DNA of 64,000 nt from Marinobacter sp. F4218 (GTDB lineage Bacteria; Pseudomonadota; Gammaproteobacteria; Pseudomonadales; Oleiphilaceae): contig NZ_JAHZIL010000006.1 in NCBI RefSeq assembly GCF_019443085.1, positions 1 through 64,000 of the forward strand. The letters run 5' to 3'. Position numbers and translations under genes: made by a program. A model generated the notes under the pieces. The model saw nothing but the letters and a program-made list of their open reading frames with translations, was not told the origin of the DNA and did no database searches. Shown here piece after piece: positions 18,163 to 26,218 of the stretch. Positions within the stretch are counted from its first letter, which is position 1. Each line of letters starts with the position of its first letter.

Positions 18163-18366
18163 TTAATGGAGTTGCTGGTCCTCCGGTAAAAGCCTCACAA
18201 CGTGCAGAAAACGCCTGAGGCCGGTTTCCGCACGCTCTCTTGAGGCAAAGGGGCCGCTGTCAAAGCCTTCCCGAGTGGTGAAATACCACTTACTGCCTAC
18301 GCAAAAGAACCGGCTACTTCTGAAGGGGACTGGCCCTGCTTCCCCTGATCTGCTTTGGGTGTCCAT
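18163..18366 (-). CDS. Small conserved-looking protein, DUF6316-like
   Basis: A 67-residue minus-strand reading frame in the gap between pgpA and a lipoprotein gene. It has an excellent ribosome binding site (ACAGGAGA, start ATG at 18366). The core, FRSSRFFCVGSKWYFTTREG followed by a GPFASRERAETGLRRFL helix, recalls the small DUF6316 proteins of pseudomonads and Marinobacter; that family name is from memory. No signal peptide or membrane segment is seen and no function is known. Longer in-frame starts exist upstream, but this one has the ribosome site. The 265 bases between it and the next gene hold only AT-rich, probably promoter, sequence. Confidence 0.6.
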   Translation of the reverse strand: MDTQSRSGEAGPVPFRSSRFFCVGSKWYFTTREGFDSGPFASRERAETGLRRFLHVVRLLPEDQQLH

Positions 18367-18631
18367 AGCTTCTCCTGTGCCCGATCCTATCTGGTCCATA
18401 CCGGGCGCCACATTTGTACTGCCGATCTGTTTAAAATTAATCCAATTGAGGACGAATTCAACATTTTTTTACATTTTTACGGGGTGGGTCTCAAACAGGA
18501 TCTGCCTATACGGCACGGCGTCACTGCAACAGATTGAAATGGCCGGCTTGCCCTCTTCAGAAGCACTCGTCAGAATGCAATCAAACGGATGCTAACCTCT
18601 AGGCCTTTCCCTCGTATATCAAGGAGATTTC

Positions 18632-19309
18632 ATGAGTATCTTTCACCTATTGACGGCCCTGAAACCGGGTAGATCTAAAGCGGGACAGAGTGCCCGGTTT
18701 ATCGTGGCTTTCGGTCTTCTGTTGGCAATGGCTGGCTGTTCTTCAACGCTTTCCAGGGTAGAGACATGGGACGGCGAGCCGGCGGCGGCAGCCAATGCTG
18801 CAACGCTCAAGGCGCCGGGAGCGATTCAGGTGTCCCGCATTAACGGCCGCAATATGAGCAACTTTCTGATGGATGATCTCCCCCTTGATTACGCGCTACT
18901 GCCGGGAGAGAACGAGGTCATCTTTACTTACAAGACCATCTGGGCTAAATCTGGTGTGGTTGAAAATGGCGAGTCCAAGGTTCATGTGTACACGAGCGAG
19001 CCCCGGGTCGTTCGCTTCAACGCGGAGCAGGACGAGGTTTACCGTTTCCAGTTCGATCAGCCTGAATCCCGGTCGGAAGCCGAGCAGATGGCCGAGGACT
19101 TCGTGGCAACGGTGGTGACCGTGGACGGCCAGGAAGTCGTTGCGGAATCGAGCGTATGGACCCCCGCCGTCGCGTCCGACCGCACCCCGATACCCGAAGG
19201 CGGACAGGTTGGTTCGGCCGAAACCACTGCACTTGAGACTCTGAAATCGGTCTGGGCAACGGCCACCGAAGAAGAGAAGAAGGCGTTTTTGCGCTGGGCC
19301 TTCGAATAA
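18632..19309 (+). CDS. Putative lipoprotein, DUF2057 (YccT)-like
   Basis: The 225-residue protein begins with a long N-region and a hydrophobic stretch ending in a lipobox (LAMAGC, Cys near residue 36), so it is a predicted lipoprotein. The segment DLPLDYALLPGENEVIFTYK is reminiscent of the YccT/DUF2057 family, periplasmic proteins of unclear role. The C-terminus (ATATEEEKKAFLRWAFE) also fits that family. Start ATG 18632 is preceded by AAGGAG. It is convergent with the wax synthase gene, with 36 bases between. Confidence 0.75.
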   Translation: MSIFHLLTALKPGRSKAGQSARFIVAFGLLLAMAGCSSTLSRVETWDGEPAAAANAATLKAPGAIQVSRINGRNMSNFLMDDLPLDYALLPGENEVIFTYKTIWAKSGVVENGESKVHVYTSEPRVVRFNAEQDEVYRFQFDQPESRSEAEQMAEDFVATVVTVDGQEVVAESSVWTPAVASDRTPIPEGGQVGSAETTALETLKSVWATATEEEKKAFLRWAFE

Positions 19310-19345
19310 GCGGTTCGGGTCTGCCTCTCCGGGTAGGCCCACACC

Positions 19346-20875
19346 CTACGTCCGAAAGCGGTGAAGGGTTTTCTTGAGCACGCCCTCCAATGCGGTCAGA
19401 ACGTCATCGGTCAACGTCTGGTGAGGTGACTCTGCATCGTTCTCCAGGTCTCCATCGAAACCGGGGTTCTGTGCAGCATCTTCGATGGCGTCGAGGCTCT
19501 CAGTAACGTATCCCTCCAGTGAACCACCCTCCGCCACAACATCCGGACAGAGCGTAAAATTGATTGTCAGCCTTCCCTGGTAACTCACTGCGACAATGAC
19601 CAGCCCCATGCTGTCGAACAGCGGCGCGGTGTTGTACTGCTGGATGAGCCTGGCGCCTTGCAGATAGAGTGGCACCTGCGGACCGGGGACATTGGTGATC
19701 GGAAGATTGAATGCGGGCTGGTAGCGCTGGGCAATTTGCAGTTCGGAATACAGTCGGGCCGACAAAGCCAGCATCGTTGACGGCAGCAATTCCGTCAGCC
19801 GGTCGGCCGCAATGGCCTCCCGGTAGGGTTCCGAAGCGACTGCGTTCCGGTGGATCTTGCGAATGCGCTGGGCTGGATCGGACTCGCTGGTCGATAGGTC
19901 CAGCAGCATTGCGGACATCTGGTTGCCGGTCGCCCTTCGAAGGCTGTTGGAGCGCACGGATATAGGGGTCATGGCAACCAGCGACCTGCTGGTGTCAGCG
20001 CCATGCTCGGTGCTGTAACGGCGCAAAGCCTCGGCACACAGGCCCAGAACCACATCGTTGAGAGTAACGTCTCCCAGGGTTGCCTTGATGGCCTTGAGTC
20101 GGGACAGGTCCACACTGGTTGAAACGATCTGCCGGTTGGCGGTGATCTGCCGGTTGAACGGGCTGTGCGGAGCCGAGAACAACGGAAAGGGCATGGGCAG
20201 CTTGCGCAACTGCTTCTGGATCAGGCCCCTTGTGGTGGCTTCCGCGGCGTTGAAGGCTAGGGAGGTGAACTGGAGCGGCGTTCTCAGTATGTTGGCGCCG
20301 GCCTGGAGGATGACCCGCTCCTCCGATGGTTCGGGGCGGGGATACCAGGGCCTGGGTGGTGTGATCGGCCTCGGCTCCGGTGTGTATTCCAGCAGTTTGC
20401 CGATGATGTCCTCACCGCTGAAGGCATCAATGGCGGCGTGGTGGAGTTTGACGATCAGGGCGAATCCCTGGCGATCCGATTCGTCGTCATCGAGCCTGAA
20501 GCCGTCTACAAACGTGATGTGCCATAGCGGTCTGTCCCGCTTGAGTGGCTCCTCCAGGATCTTTGAAGCCAGCGTCATCAGGCTGGCCCGTCGCCCGTGT
20601 TCGCCCAGATTGACGTAGGCAAGGTGCCGTTCAATGCTGAAATCCGGGTCATCAATCCAGTAGGGGCGGCCCAGCCGCAGGGGGATCTCTTTCAGCCGTT
20701 GGCGAAAAACAGGCACGACGTGAAGGCGGCTGCGGAGGTAAGCGACAAATGTGCTGAATGCCAGGGGCGTTGTTTGCTCACTGGCATCAAAAACGTAGAT
20801 GCCGCCAATGTGCATCGGTGTCGTTTCGGATTCCAGATACAGGAACGAGGCATCCAGTTCGGACAGCTGCCGCAT
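19346..20875 (-). CDS. Wax ester synthase / diacylglycerol acyltransferase (WS/DGAT)
   Basis: Bifunctional acyl-CoA:alcohol/diacylglycerol acyltransferase that makes storage wax esters or triacylglycerol. The 509 residues show the family layout: N-terminal LDASFLYLES, the PLW motif (PLWHITFVDGF, from residue 116), the active-site histidines in HHAAIDA (145-151) and NDVVLGLCAEALRRY. The canonical HHxxxDG reads HHxxxDA here. A C-terminal extension from about 465 is acidic. Marine Marinobacter species often carry several WS/DGAT paralogues with different activities. It has its own candidate promoter with a palindromic operator and lies downstream of a LysR gene on the same strand. Confidence 0.9.
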   Translation of the reverse strand: MRQLSELDASFLYLESETTPMHIGGIYVFDASEQTTPLAFSTFVAYLRSRLHVVPVFRQRLKEIPLRLGRPYWIDDPDFSIERHLAYVNLGEHGRRASLMTLASKILEEPLKRDRPLWHITFVDGFRLDDDESDRQGFALIVKLHHAAIDAFSGEDIIGKLLEYTPEPRPITPPRPWYPRPEPSEERVILQAGANILRTPLQFTSLAFNAAEATTRGLIQKQLRKLPMPFPLFSAPHSPFNRQITANRQIVSTSVDLSRLKAIKATLGDVTLNDVVLGLCAEALRRYSTEHGADTSRSLVAMTPISVRSNSLRRATGNQMSAMLLDLSTSESDPAQRIRKIHRNAVASEPYREAIAADRLTELLPSTMLALSARLYSELQIAQRYQPAFNLPITNVPGPQVPLYLQGARLIQQYNTAPLFDSMGLVIVAVSYQGRLTINFTLCPDVVAEGGSLEGYVTESLDAIEDAAQNPGFDGDLENDAESPHQTLTDDVLTALEGVLKKTLHRFRT

Positions 20876-20909
20876 TAATGAACTCCCTTCGGCATGTTGG
20901 TTCGCACAA

Positions 20910-20927
20910 AGTATAAACGACCGGTCG
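20910..20927 (-). promoter_or_regulatory. Candidate promoter -10 and palindromic operator of the wax synthase gene
   Basis: Reading the minus strand, a TATACT -10 element (20915-20910) is directly preceded by the perfect palindrome CGACCGGTCG (20918-20927). A palindrome in the spacer of a promoter is a typical repressor site, and its form suits a TetR-family regulator. No repressor gene lies beside it; the adjacent gene is LysR type. Confidence 0.4.
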
Positions 20928-20992
20928 GTGTTTTCGGTTGACTGGGATGCCGGATTTTCCGGCGTCCGGCAGTCACTCCAGTCAAAAGGGTT

Positions 20993-21904
20993 TCAGGTGC
21001 TCAGCGAGCTCCTGACGGCGTTATCCGTCGCCAACCGTTCCCAGAACCACATCAGGGCCTTGCCCTGGTCATCGGCGTGGCGTGCCAGGTGTAACAGAAC
21101 GGATTGCCTCGGTTCGTGAACCTGCTTTTCAACAAGGCTGCCGCGGGCCAGGTGGTCGCGAATCCGGGACTGGGGCAGCCAGCCAACGCCAAGCCCCGAC
21201 TCCTGAACGGCAATCTTCTGGTCGATGTTGGCCACGGTCAGGGTCCGTTGCCGCCGAAAAATGCCGGCATGGCCCGGCGGCAAGGATCTGGACGTGTCGG
21301 CAGCGACGGCCGCAGGGTACTGTGAAATGTCGTCCTCCGTCAGCGGGGTTTCTATTCTTGCCAGTGGATGGTCGGCAGCGACAACAAACACGAAGCGCAT
21401 TTCGCCCAGAGGTCTGGTGGTGAAGTTGCCGGCGGGCTTGCTGAACTGGTCGGCACCGACGATCAGGTCAATCCGGCGGTCCTGCAGGGCATCCCAGGAC
21501 CCCGCGAAGACCTCTTCGATTATCTGAACATCGACAGGAACACCCAGCTCGTAAAAATCCCGGACCGCAGGGAACAGGCATGCGGCAGGGAGCAAGGAGT
21601 TAAAGCCGATTCGCAGGCGGGTTTCCCAGCCCTGGGCCACCTGTTTGGTGGTGTGGGCGAGGTTTTCAGCGGCTTCCAGCAACGTGCGGCCTTCCTCAAG
21701 CAGGTAGCGACCGGCCGGGGTCAGGCTGGCCCTGTGACCACTTCGATCAAAAATGGCGACGTTCAGATCCTCTTCCAGCTTTTGCACGGTGTAGCTGATG
21801 GCCGAGGGGACCCGGAAGAGCTCGTTGGCCGCGCCGGCGAAACTGCCTTTGCGATCAATGGCGTCAAGGACTTTGAGGGCGTCTATGGTAATGGCTGTGT
21901 GCAT
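20993..21904 (-). CDS. LysR-family transcriptional regulator
   Basis: A 303-residue LysR-type regulator. The N-terminal winged helix-turn-helix is clear (ALKVLDAIDRKGSFAGAANE, then PSAISYTVQKLEEDL), followed by the effector-binding domain with LRIGFNSLL near residue 95. The effector cannot be read. It is divergent from a glutathionyl-hydroquinone reductase gene 156 bases away, so that gene is its likeliest target; a link to the wax synthase gene downstream is also possible. Confidence 0.92.
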   Translation of the reverse strand: MHTAITIDALKVLDAIDRKGSFAGAANELFRVPSAISYTVQKLEEDLNVAIFDRSGHRASLTPAGRYLLEEGRTLLEAAENLAHTTKQVAQGWETRLRIGFNSLLPAACLFPAVRDFYELGVPVDVQIIEEVFAGSWDALQDRRIDLIVGADQFSKPAGNFTTRPLGEMRFVFVVAADHPLARIETPLTEDDISQYPAAVAADTSRSLPPGHAGIFRRQRTLTVANIDQKIAVQESGLGVGWLPQSRIRDHLARGSLVEKQVHEPRQSVLLHLARHADDQGKALMWFWERLATDNAVRSSLST

Positions 21905-22060
21905 GTTCGAAATATCTGAGGTTGTTGGCCAGAAATGCTTGTTTGAGAGGGTAGCAGGGTCCCCGGTATTCTTCCCGTTAAATGTAATGACGGTGTCTGG
22001 GCGGAAGGACTGCGAGAGCGGTGTTCAGGCAACGCCGATGATTATGACGGGAGTTATCTG

Positions 22061-23047
22061 ATGGGTCTTCTGGTTGATGGCAAGTGGCACGACAAGTGGT
22101 ATGACACAGATAAAACCGGTGGCAAATTCGAGCGGGAAGCCGCCCGCTTCCGGAACTGGGTGACGGCTGACGGCGCGCCCGGACCGTTTGGCGACGGCGG
22201 TTTCAAGGCTGAATCTGGCCGCTATCACCTTTATGTTTCCATGGCATGCCCCTGGGCCCACCGGACCCTGATTTTTCGTAAGCTGAAGGGGCTGGAGGCT
22301 CATGTTTCGGTCTCTGTGGTTCACCCGGACATGGTGGAAAACGGGTGGGAATTCCGGCCCGAGGCGGATGTCCATAGGGATCACCTGCATGGTTTCCGCT
22401 TCCTGCACCAGGTTTACACCAAGGCCGCGCCGACCTATTCCGGGCGCGTGACGGTTCCGGTGTTGTGGGACAAGCAGAAGCACACCATTGTCAGCAATGA
22501 ATCCGCCGAGATTATCCGGATGTTCAATTCTGCCTTCAACAACCTTGATGGCGTGCGCGCGGATATCGATTTCTACCCGGAGGCACTGAAATCGGAGATT
22601 GGCGAGGTGAACGAGCGGGTGTACCACACCGTCAACAATGGAGTGTACAAGGCAGGATTTGCCACTGCGCAGGACAAGTACGAAGAGGCGTATGCCGAAC
22701 TGTTTCGGTCGCTGGACTGGCTGGAGGAGCGGTTGTCGTCCCGCCGGTACCTGGTTGGTGGCGCGTTAACAGAGGCAGATTGGCGTCTGTTCACTACTTT
22801 GATCCGCTTTGACGCTGTGTATTTCAGCCACTTCAAGTGTAACCGTCAGCGCATTGCCGATTTCCCGGCCTTATCCGGTTACGTGCGGGATCTTTACCAG
22901 GTTCCTGGTGTGGCCGAAACCGTGGATATCGCGCAGATCAAGCGCCACTATTACGTAAGCCAGCGCACCATCAATCCGACCCAGATCGTCCCCGTGGGGC
23001 CGGCGCTGGATTTCGACGCGCCCCATGGGCGGGAGGGCCTTAGCTAA
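22061..23047 (+). CDS. Glutathionyl-hydroquinone reductase (YqjG/Xi-class GST)
   Basis: Reduces glutathionylated hydroquinones by glutathione-dependent deglutathionylation, part of quinone detoxification. The 328 residues open with GLLVDGKWHDKWYDTDKTGGKF-type family sequence. The catalytic Cys63 lies in SMACPWAHRTL, the hallmark CPWA motif; the C-terminal all-helical domain has SRRYLVGGALTEADWRLFTT. The divergent LysR gene is the likely regulator. The last 8 bases overlap the end of the convergent ispB gene. Confidence 0.93.
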   Translation: MGLLVDGKWHDKWYDTDKTGGKFEREAARFRNWVTADGAPGPFGDGGFKAESGRYHLYVSMACPWAHRTLIFRKLKGLEAHVSVSVVHPDMVENGWEFRPEADVHRDHLHGFRFLHQVYTKAAPTYSGRVTVPVLWDKQKHTIVSNESAEIIRMFNSAFNNLDGVRADIDFYPEALKSEIGEVNERVYHTVNNGVYKAGFATAQDKYEEAYAELFRSLDWLEERLSSRRYLVGGALTEADWRLFTTLIRFDAVYFSHFKCNRQRIADFPALSGYVRDLYQVPGVAETVDIAQIKRHYYVSQRTINPTQIVPVGPALDFDAPHGREGLS

Positions 23048-24008
23048 CCCGCGCGACAGCCACCTCGGTCAGGAGTTCGAGCGCAGTTCTGTGCGGAGAA
23101 TCGGGCAGGCTGGACAGGCAGTCTGCCGCCTTGGTGGCCTCGTCTCTGGCGCGGGTCATGGTGTACTCCAGCGCGCCGGAGCTTTCCACAACCGCCAAGA
23201 TCCTGGACAAGTCATCAAGGCCGCCTTTGCGGATGGCCTGGCGGATGAGTTGTCGCTCCTGTTCGTCGCCGTTGGCCATGGCGTGAATCAGGGGTAGTGT
23301 GGCCTTTCCCTCGGCCAGGTCATCCCCCACATTCTTCCCCATGGTTTCGGCATCACCCCGGTAATCCAGAACGTCGTCCACCAGTTGGAATGCCAGGCCC
23401 AGGTGCTTGCCGTAGTCGCGCAGCGCGTGTTCCTGCCGGGTTTCGGCGCCGGCCAGCAGGGCACCTGTGTGCGAGGCGGCTTCAAACAGCATGGCGGTCT
23501 TGTTGTGAATAACCTTCATGTACTGATCTTCTGTGAGATCGGGATTTTTCACGTTCATCAGCTGCATGACTTCGCCTTCGGCGATCACGGCGGTCGCATG
23601 GGACAGAACATTCATGATCGGAAGGCTTTCAAGTTCCACCATCATCTCGAACGCGCGGGCGTAGAGGAAATCCCCTACCAGGACACTCGGGGCATTTCCC
23701 CAACGCGCATTGGCAGTGCTTCGGCCTCGCCGCATGTCCGAGGTGTCCACTACATCGTCATGGAGCAGAGTGGCGGTGTGCAGGAATTCGATCACCGCGG
23801 CCAGTTTCAGATGGTTGTCGCGGGTGTAGCCCATAGCCTGGCTGGAAAGCAGAACCAGTAGTGGTCTCAAGCGCTTACCGCCACTTTCGATAATGTATTG
23901 GGCGATTTTTTCGACCAGGGGGACGTCGGAGGCGAGCCGCTGAATGATCAGGTCATTAACGCGGCTGAAGTCCTCGGCCACGGTGTCGTATATGCGCTGG
24001 GCTGTCAT
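23040..24008 (-). CDS. ispB: Octaprenyl diphosphate synthase
   Basis: Builds the long isoprenoid side chain of ubiquinone from farnesyl and isopentenyl diphosphate. At 322 residues it is family length. The first Asp-rich motif is DDVVD (84-88) with the usual RRG basic residues after it, and the second is LVDDVLDYRGD (near 213). GGKRLRPLL near residue 43 binds isopentenyl diphosphate. The product length (C40 or C45) cannot be told from sequence alone. It is divergent from rplU-rpmA, as in E. coli and pseudomonads. Confidence 0.94.
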   Translation of the reverse strand: MTAQRIYDTVAEDFSRVNDLIIQRLASDVPLVEKIAQYIIESGGKRLRPLLVLLSSQAMGYTRDNHLKLAAVIEFLHTATLLHDDVVDTSDMRRGRSTANARWGNAPSVLVGDFLYARAFEMMVELESLPIMNVLSHATAVIAEGEVMQLMNVKNPDLTEDQYMKVIHNKTAMLFEAASHTGALLAGAETRQEHALRDYGKHLGLAFQLVDDVLDYRGDAETMGKNVGDDLAEGKATLPLIHAMANGDEQERQLIRQAIRKGGLDDLSRILAVVESSGALEYTMTRARDEATKAADCLSSLPDSPHRTALELLTEVAVARVS

Positions 24009-24110
24009 GCGGCTTGTAGATCCCTTGCTGCTGTTTCGAGGAAACGGTTTTTGATAAAAAGGGCAGGTCGCGGCAATGCTAGGTATTGCCGCTTACAGTG
24101 TCAACTTGGC

Positions 24111-24139
24111 TTGTATTGCGAAGCGCCTTTTCGTACAAT
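24111..24139 (+). promoter_or_regulatory. Candidate promoter of rplU-rpmA
   Basis: TTGTAT (24111-24116) and TACAAT (24134-24139) stand 17 bases apart, about 110 bases before rplU. A small hairpin, GGCAAT (24072-24077) with ATTGCC (24085-24090), lies just upstream. Confidence 0.45.
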
Positions 24140-24248
24140 CACGCGCCCAACTCATCCCAACCTGCGCTCCCTGCTATAGGGTCGCCAGAGTGCTTCCCTT
24201 AGAACCAGGTGGATAAGAGCAGGGATGGGTCAATCGCGGAGAAGGTTA

Positions 24249-24560
24249 ATGTACGCAGTTATTGTTAGCGGTGGTAAGCAGCACCGTGTAAAAGAAGGCG
24301 AAACTCTGAAGCTGGAAAAGCTGGAAGTTGAAACCGGTGGTAACGTGGAGTTCGATCGCGTTCTGTTGGTTGCCGATGGCGACAAGGTTCAGGTAGGCGC
24401 GCCGGTTGTTGATGGTGCCAAGGTTACTGCGGAAGTGGTTAGCCACGGCCGTCACGACAAAATCAACATCATCAAGTTCCGTCGTCGTAAGCACCACATG
24501 AAGCGTCAGGGCCACCGTCAGTGGTTCACTGAAGTCAAGATCACGGGTATCAAGGGCTAA
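24249..24560 (+). CDS. rplU: 50S ribosomal protein L21
   Basis: Binds 23S rRNA in the large subunit. Starting at 24249 gives 103 residues with the exact family N-terminus MYAVIVSGGKQHRV and GGAGAAGG just upstream; the in-frame start at 24225 is not needed. The C-terminal signature KFRRRKHHMKRQGHRQ is intact. It is followed by rpmA 36 bases later. Confidence 0.98.
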   Translation: MYAVIVSGGKQHRVKEGETLKLEKLEVETGGNVEFDRVLLVADGDKVQVGAPVVDGAKVTAEVVSHGRHDKINIIKFRRRKHHMKRQGHRQWFTEVKITGIKG

Positions 24561-24596
24561 GGCTCTCGAACCACCCCTTAAATCAGGAGGCTTGTA

Positions 24597-24857
24597 ATGG
24601 CTCACAAAAAAGCAGCAGGTAGTACCCGTAACGGTCGCGATTCCGAGTCGAAACGACTTGGTGTGAAGCGCTACGGCGGCGAAACTGTACCTGCAGGCAG
24701 CATTATTGTTCGTCAGCGCGGAACGCGGTTCCACGCTGGTAGCAACGTAGGCATTGGCAAAGACCACACCCTGTTCGCGAAAGCGGAAGGTCAGGTGAAG
24801 TTCGAAGTCAAAGGCCCGCAGAGCCGTAAGTTCGTGAGTATCGTTCCGGCTGCGTAA
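24597..24857 (+). CDS. rpmA: 50S ribosomal protein L27
   Basis: L27 reaches the peptidyl transferase centre with its flexible N-terminus. The 86 residues begin MAHKKAAGSTRNGRDSESKR and include the RQRGTRFHAG signature. AGGAGG precedes the ATG. It ends before a paired hairpin and terminator. Confidence 0.98.
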   Translation: MAHKKAAGSTRNGRDSESKRLGVKRYGGETVPAGSIIVRQRGTRFHAGSNVGIGKDHTLFAKAEGQVKFEVKGPQSRKFVSIVPAA

Positions 24858-24887
24858 GCAGCGGCGATCCGGTTCTGTCGAACCTTG

Positions 24888-24969
24888 GGCAGCATTGATA
24901 TCCTGATATAGTCAGTTATCAACGTTGCCCGGAGCCCCGCAAAGCTTCCTTGAGGCTGCGGGGCTTTTT
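24888..24969 (+). terminator. Imperfect hairpin followed by a strong terminator after rpmA
   Basis: A long imperfect stem (arms near 24888-24900 and 24918-24930, GGGCA...GCCC ends) precedes a perfect intrinsic terminator: AGCCCCGCA (24933-24941) with TGCGGGGCT (24957-24965) and a T run. It isolates rplU-rpmA from obgE. Confidence 0.85.
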
Positions 24970-25000
24970 AGTTTATGCGCGCAGCGCAAAGGGTTTATCC

Positions 25001-26197
25001 ATGAAATTCGTAGACGAAGCCACCATCATCGTTGAGGCCGGAAAAGGCGGGCACGGGTGCCTCAGTTTCCGGCGTGAGAAATACGTCCCCAAGGGTGGTC
25101 CCGACGGCGGTGACGGCGGGGATGGCGGCTCCGTGTATCTGGAGGCGGACGAGGCGTTGAACACGCTGATCGATTACCGGTTCCAGCGCAAACACAAGGC
25201 CCAGAATGGCGAGCCCGGCTCCGGCCGGAACTGTACGGGCACGAAAGGTGAGGACCTGGTGTTGCCGGTGCCGGTGGGCACCACCGTCGTGGATATGGAT
25301 ACCCATGAGGTTTTGGGTGATCTGACTCATGCCGGTGAGCGCCTGAAAGTTGCTCAGGCGGGTTTTCATGGTCTGGGCAACACCCGGTTCAAATCCTCGG
25401 TTAACCGTGCGCCGCGCCAGACCACCAAGGGTTCCGAAGGCGAGCTGCGGAACCTGCGCCTGGAGCTGAAAGTCCTTGCCGATGTTGGTTTGCTGGGTAT
25501 GCCTAATGCGGGTAAGTCCACCTTTATCCGGTCGGTTTCTGCGGCTCGGCCCAAGGTGGCGGATTATCCGTTTACCACCCTGGTGCCCAATCTTGGTGTG
25601 GTCAGCGTTCAGGCCCATCAAAGTTTCGTGATTGCCGATATTCCGGGGTTGATTGAGGGTGCCGCCGAAGGCGCCGGCCTGGGTATCCGGTTCCTGAAGC
25701 ATCTGGTGCGGACGCGGCTGTTGCTGCACCTGGTGGATGTGGCGCCTTACGATGGCTCCTCGCCGGTCGAGTCCGTGCGGGCGATCGAGCATGAGCTTGA
25801 GAAGTTCAGCGAGACTCTGGCCAATCGGGAACGGTGGCTTGTGCTCAACAAGGTCGATATGGTTTCCGAGGAGGACCGCGACGCCCATTGTCAGGCCATC
25901 GTTGATGAGTTGGGCTGGAAGGGGCCGGTGTTCCGCATCTCCGCGCTCAGCGGCGAGGGCACCAAGCCGCTTGTTCAGGCGGTCATGCGCTGGATTGAAG
26001 AGCAGGCCGAGGAAGAAGCTCAGAATCCGGAATTTGCGGAGCGCGAAGCTGCTCGTAGGCGTCAGATGGACGAAGAGGCCCGGGCCCGGATCGAGTCGGA
26101 GCGCCAGGCCCGCAGGGCTGCCCGGCAGGACGACGATGATGACGACGACTTCGACGACGACGATTACGATGTCGAAGTGGTTTACGCCCCCGAGTAA
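25001..26197 (+). CDS. obgE: GTPase ObgE/CgtA
   Basis: An essential GTPase involved in 50S subunit maturation and stress signalling. The start at 25001 (398 residues) gives the family N-terminus MKFVDEATIIVEAGKGGHGC; an upstream in-frame start at 24950 would sit inside the terminator. The glycine-rich Obg fold covers 1-158, then the G domain with GMPNAGKST (G1), DIPGLIEG (G3) and NKVD (G4). The tail is extremely acidic, with runs of Asp after residue 375, as in other gammaproteobacterial Obg proteins. proB follows after 21 bases. Confidence 0.97.
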   Translation: MKFVDEATIIVEAGKGGHGCLSFRREKYVPKGGPDGGDGGDGGSVYLEADEALNTLIDYRFQRKHKAQNGEPGSGRNCTGTKGEDLVLPVPVGTTVVDMDTHEVLGDLTHAGERLKVAQAGFHGLGNTRFKSSVNRAPRQTTKGSEGELRNLRLELKVLADVGLLGMPNAGKSTFIRSVSAARPKVADYPFTTLVPNLGVVSVQAHQSFVIADIPGLIEGAAEGAGLGIRFLKHLVRTRLLLHLVDVAPYDGSSPVESVRAIEHELEKFSETLANRERWLVLNKVDMVSEEDRDAHCQAIVDELGWKGPVFRISALSGEGTKPLVQAVMRWIEEQAEEEAQNPEFAEREAARRRQMDEEARARIESERQARRAARQDDDDDDDFDDDDYDVEVVYAPE

Positions 26198-26218
26198 GTC
26201 GAGAGAAGTGCACGCATC

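Noticed and set aside
18275..18595. Plus-strand frame of 106 codons between pgpA and the lipoprotein gene
   Set aside because: No ribosome site, no recognisable sequence, and it overlaps the better-supported minus-strand small gene.
26125..26197. Run of Asp codons at the end of obgE, possibly a repeat expansion or frameshift
   Set aside because: Acidic C-terminal tails are normal for gammaproteobacterial Obg proteins and the frame ends naturally.
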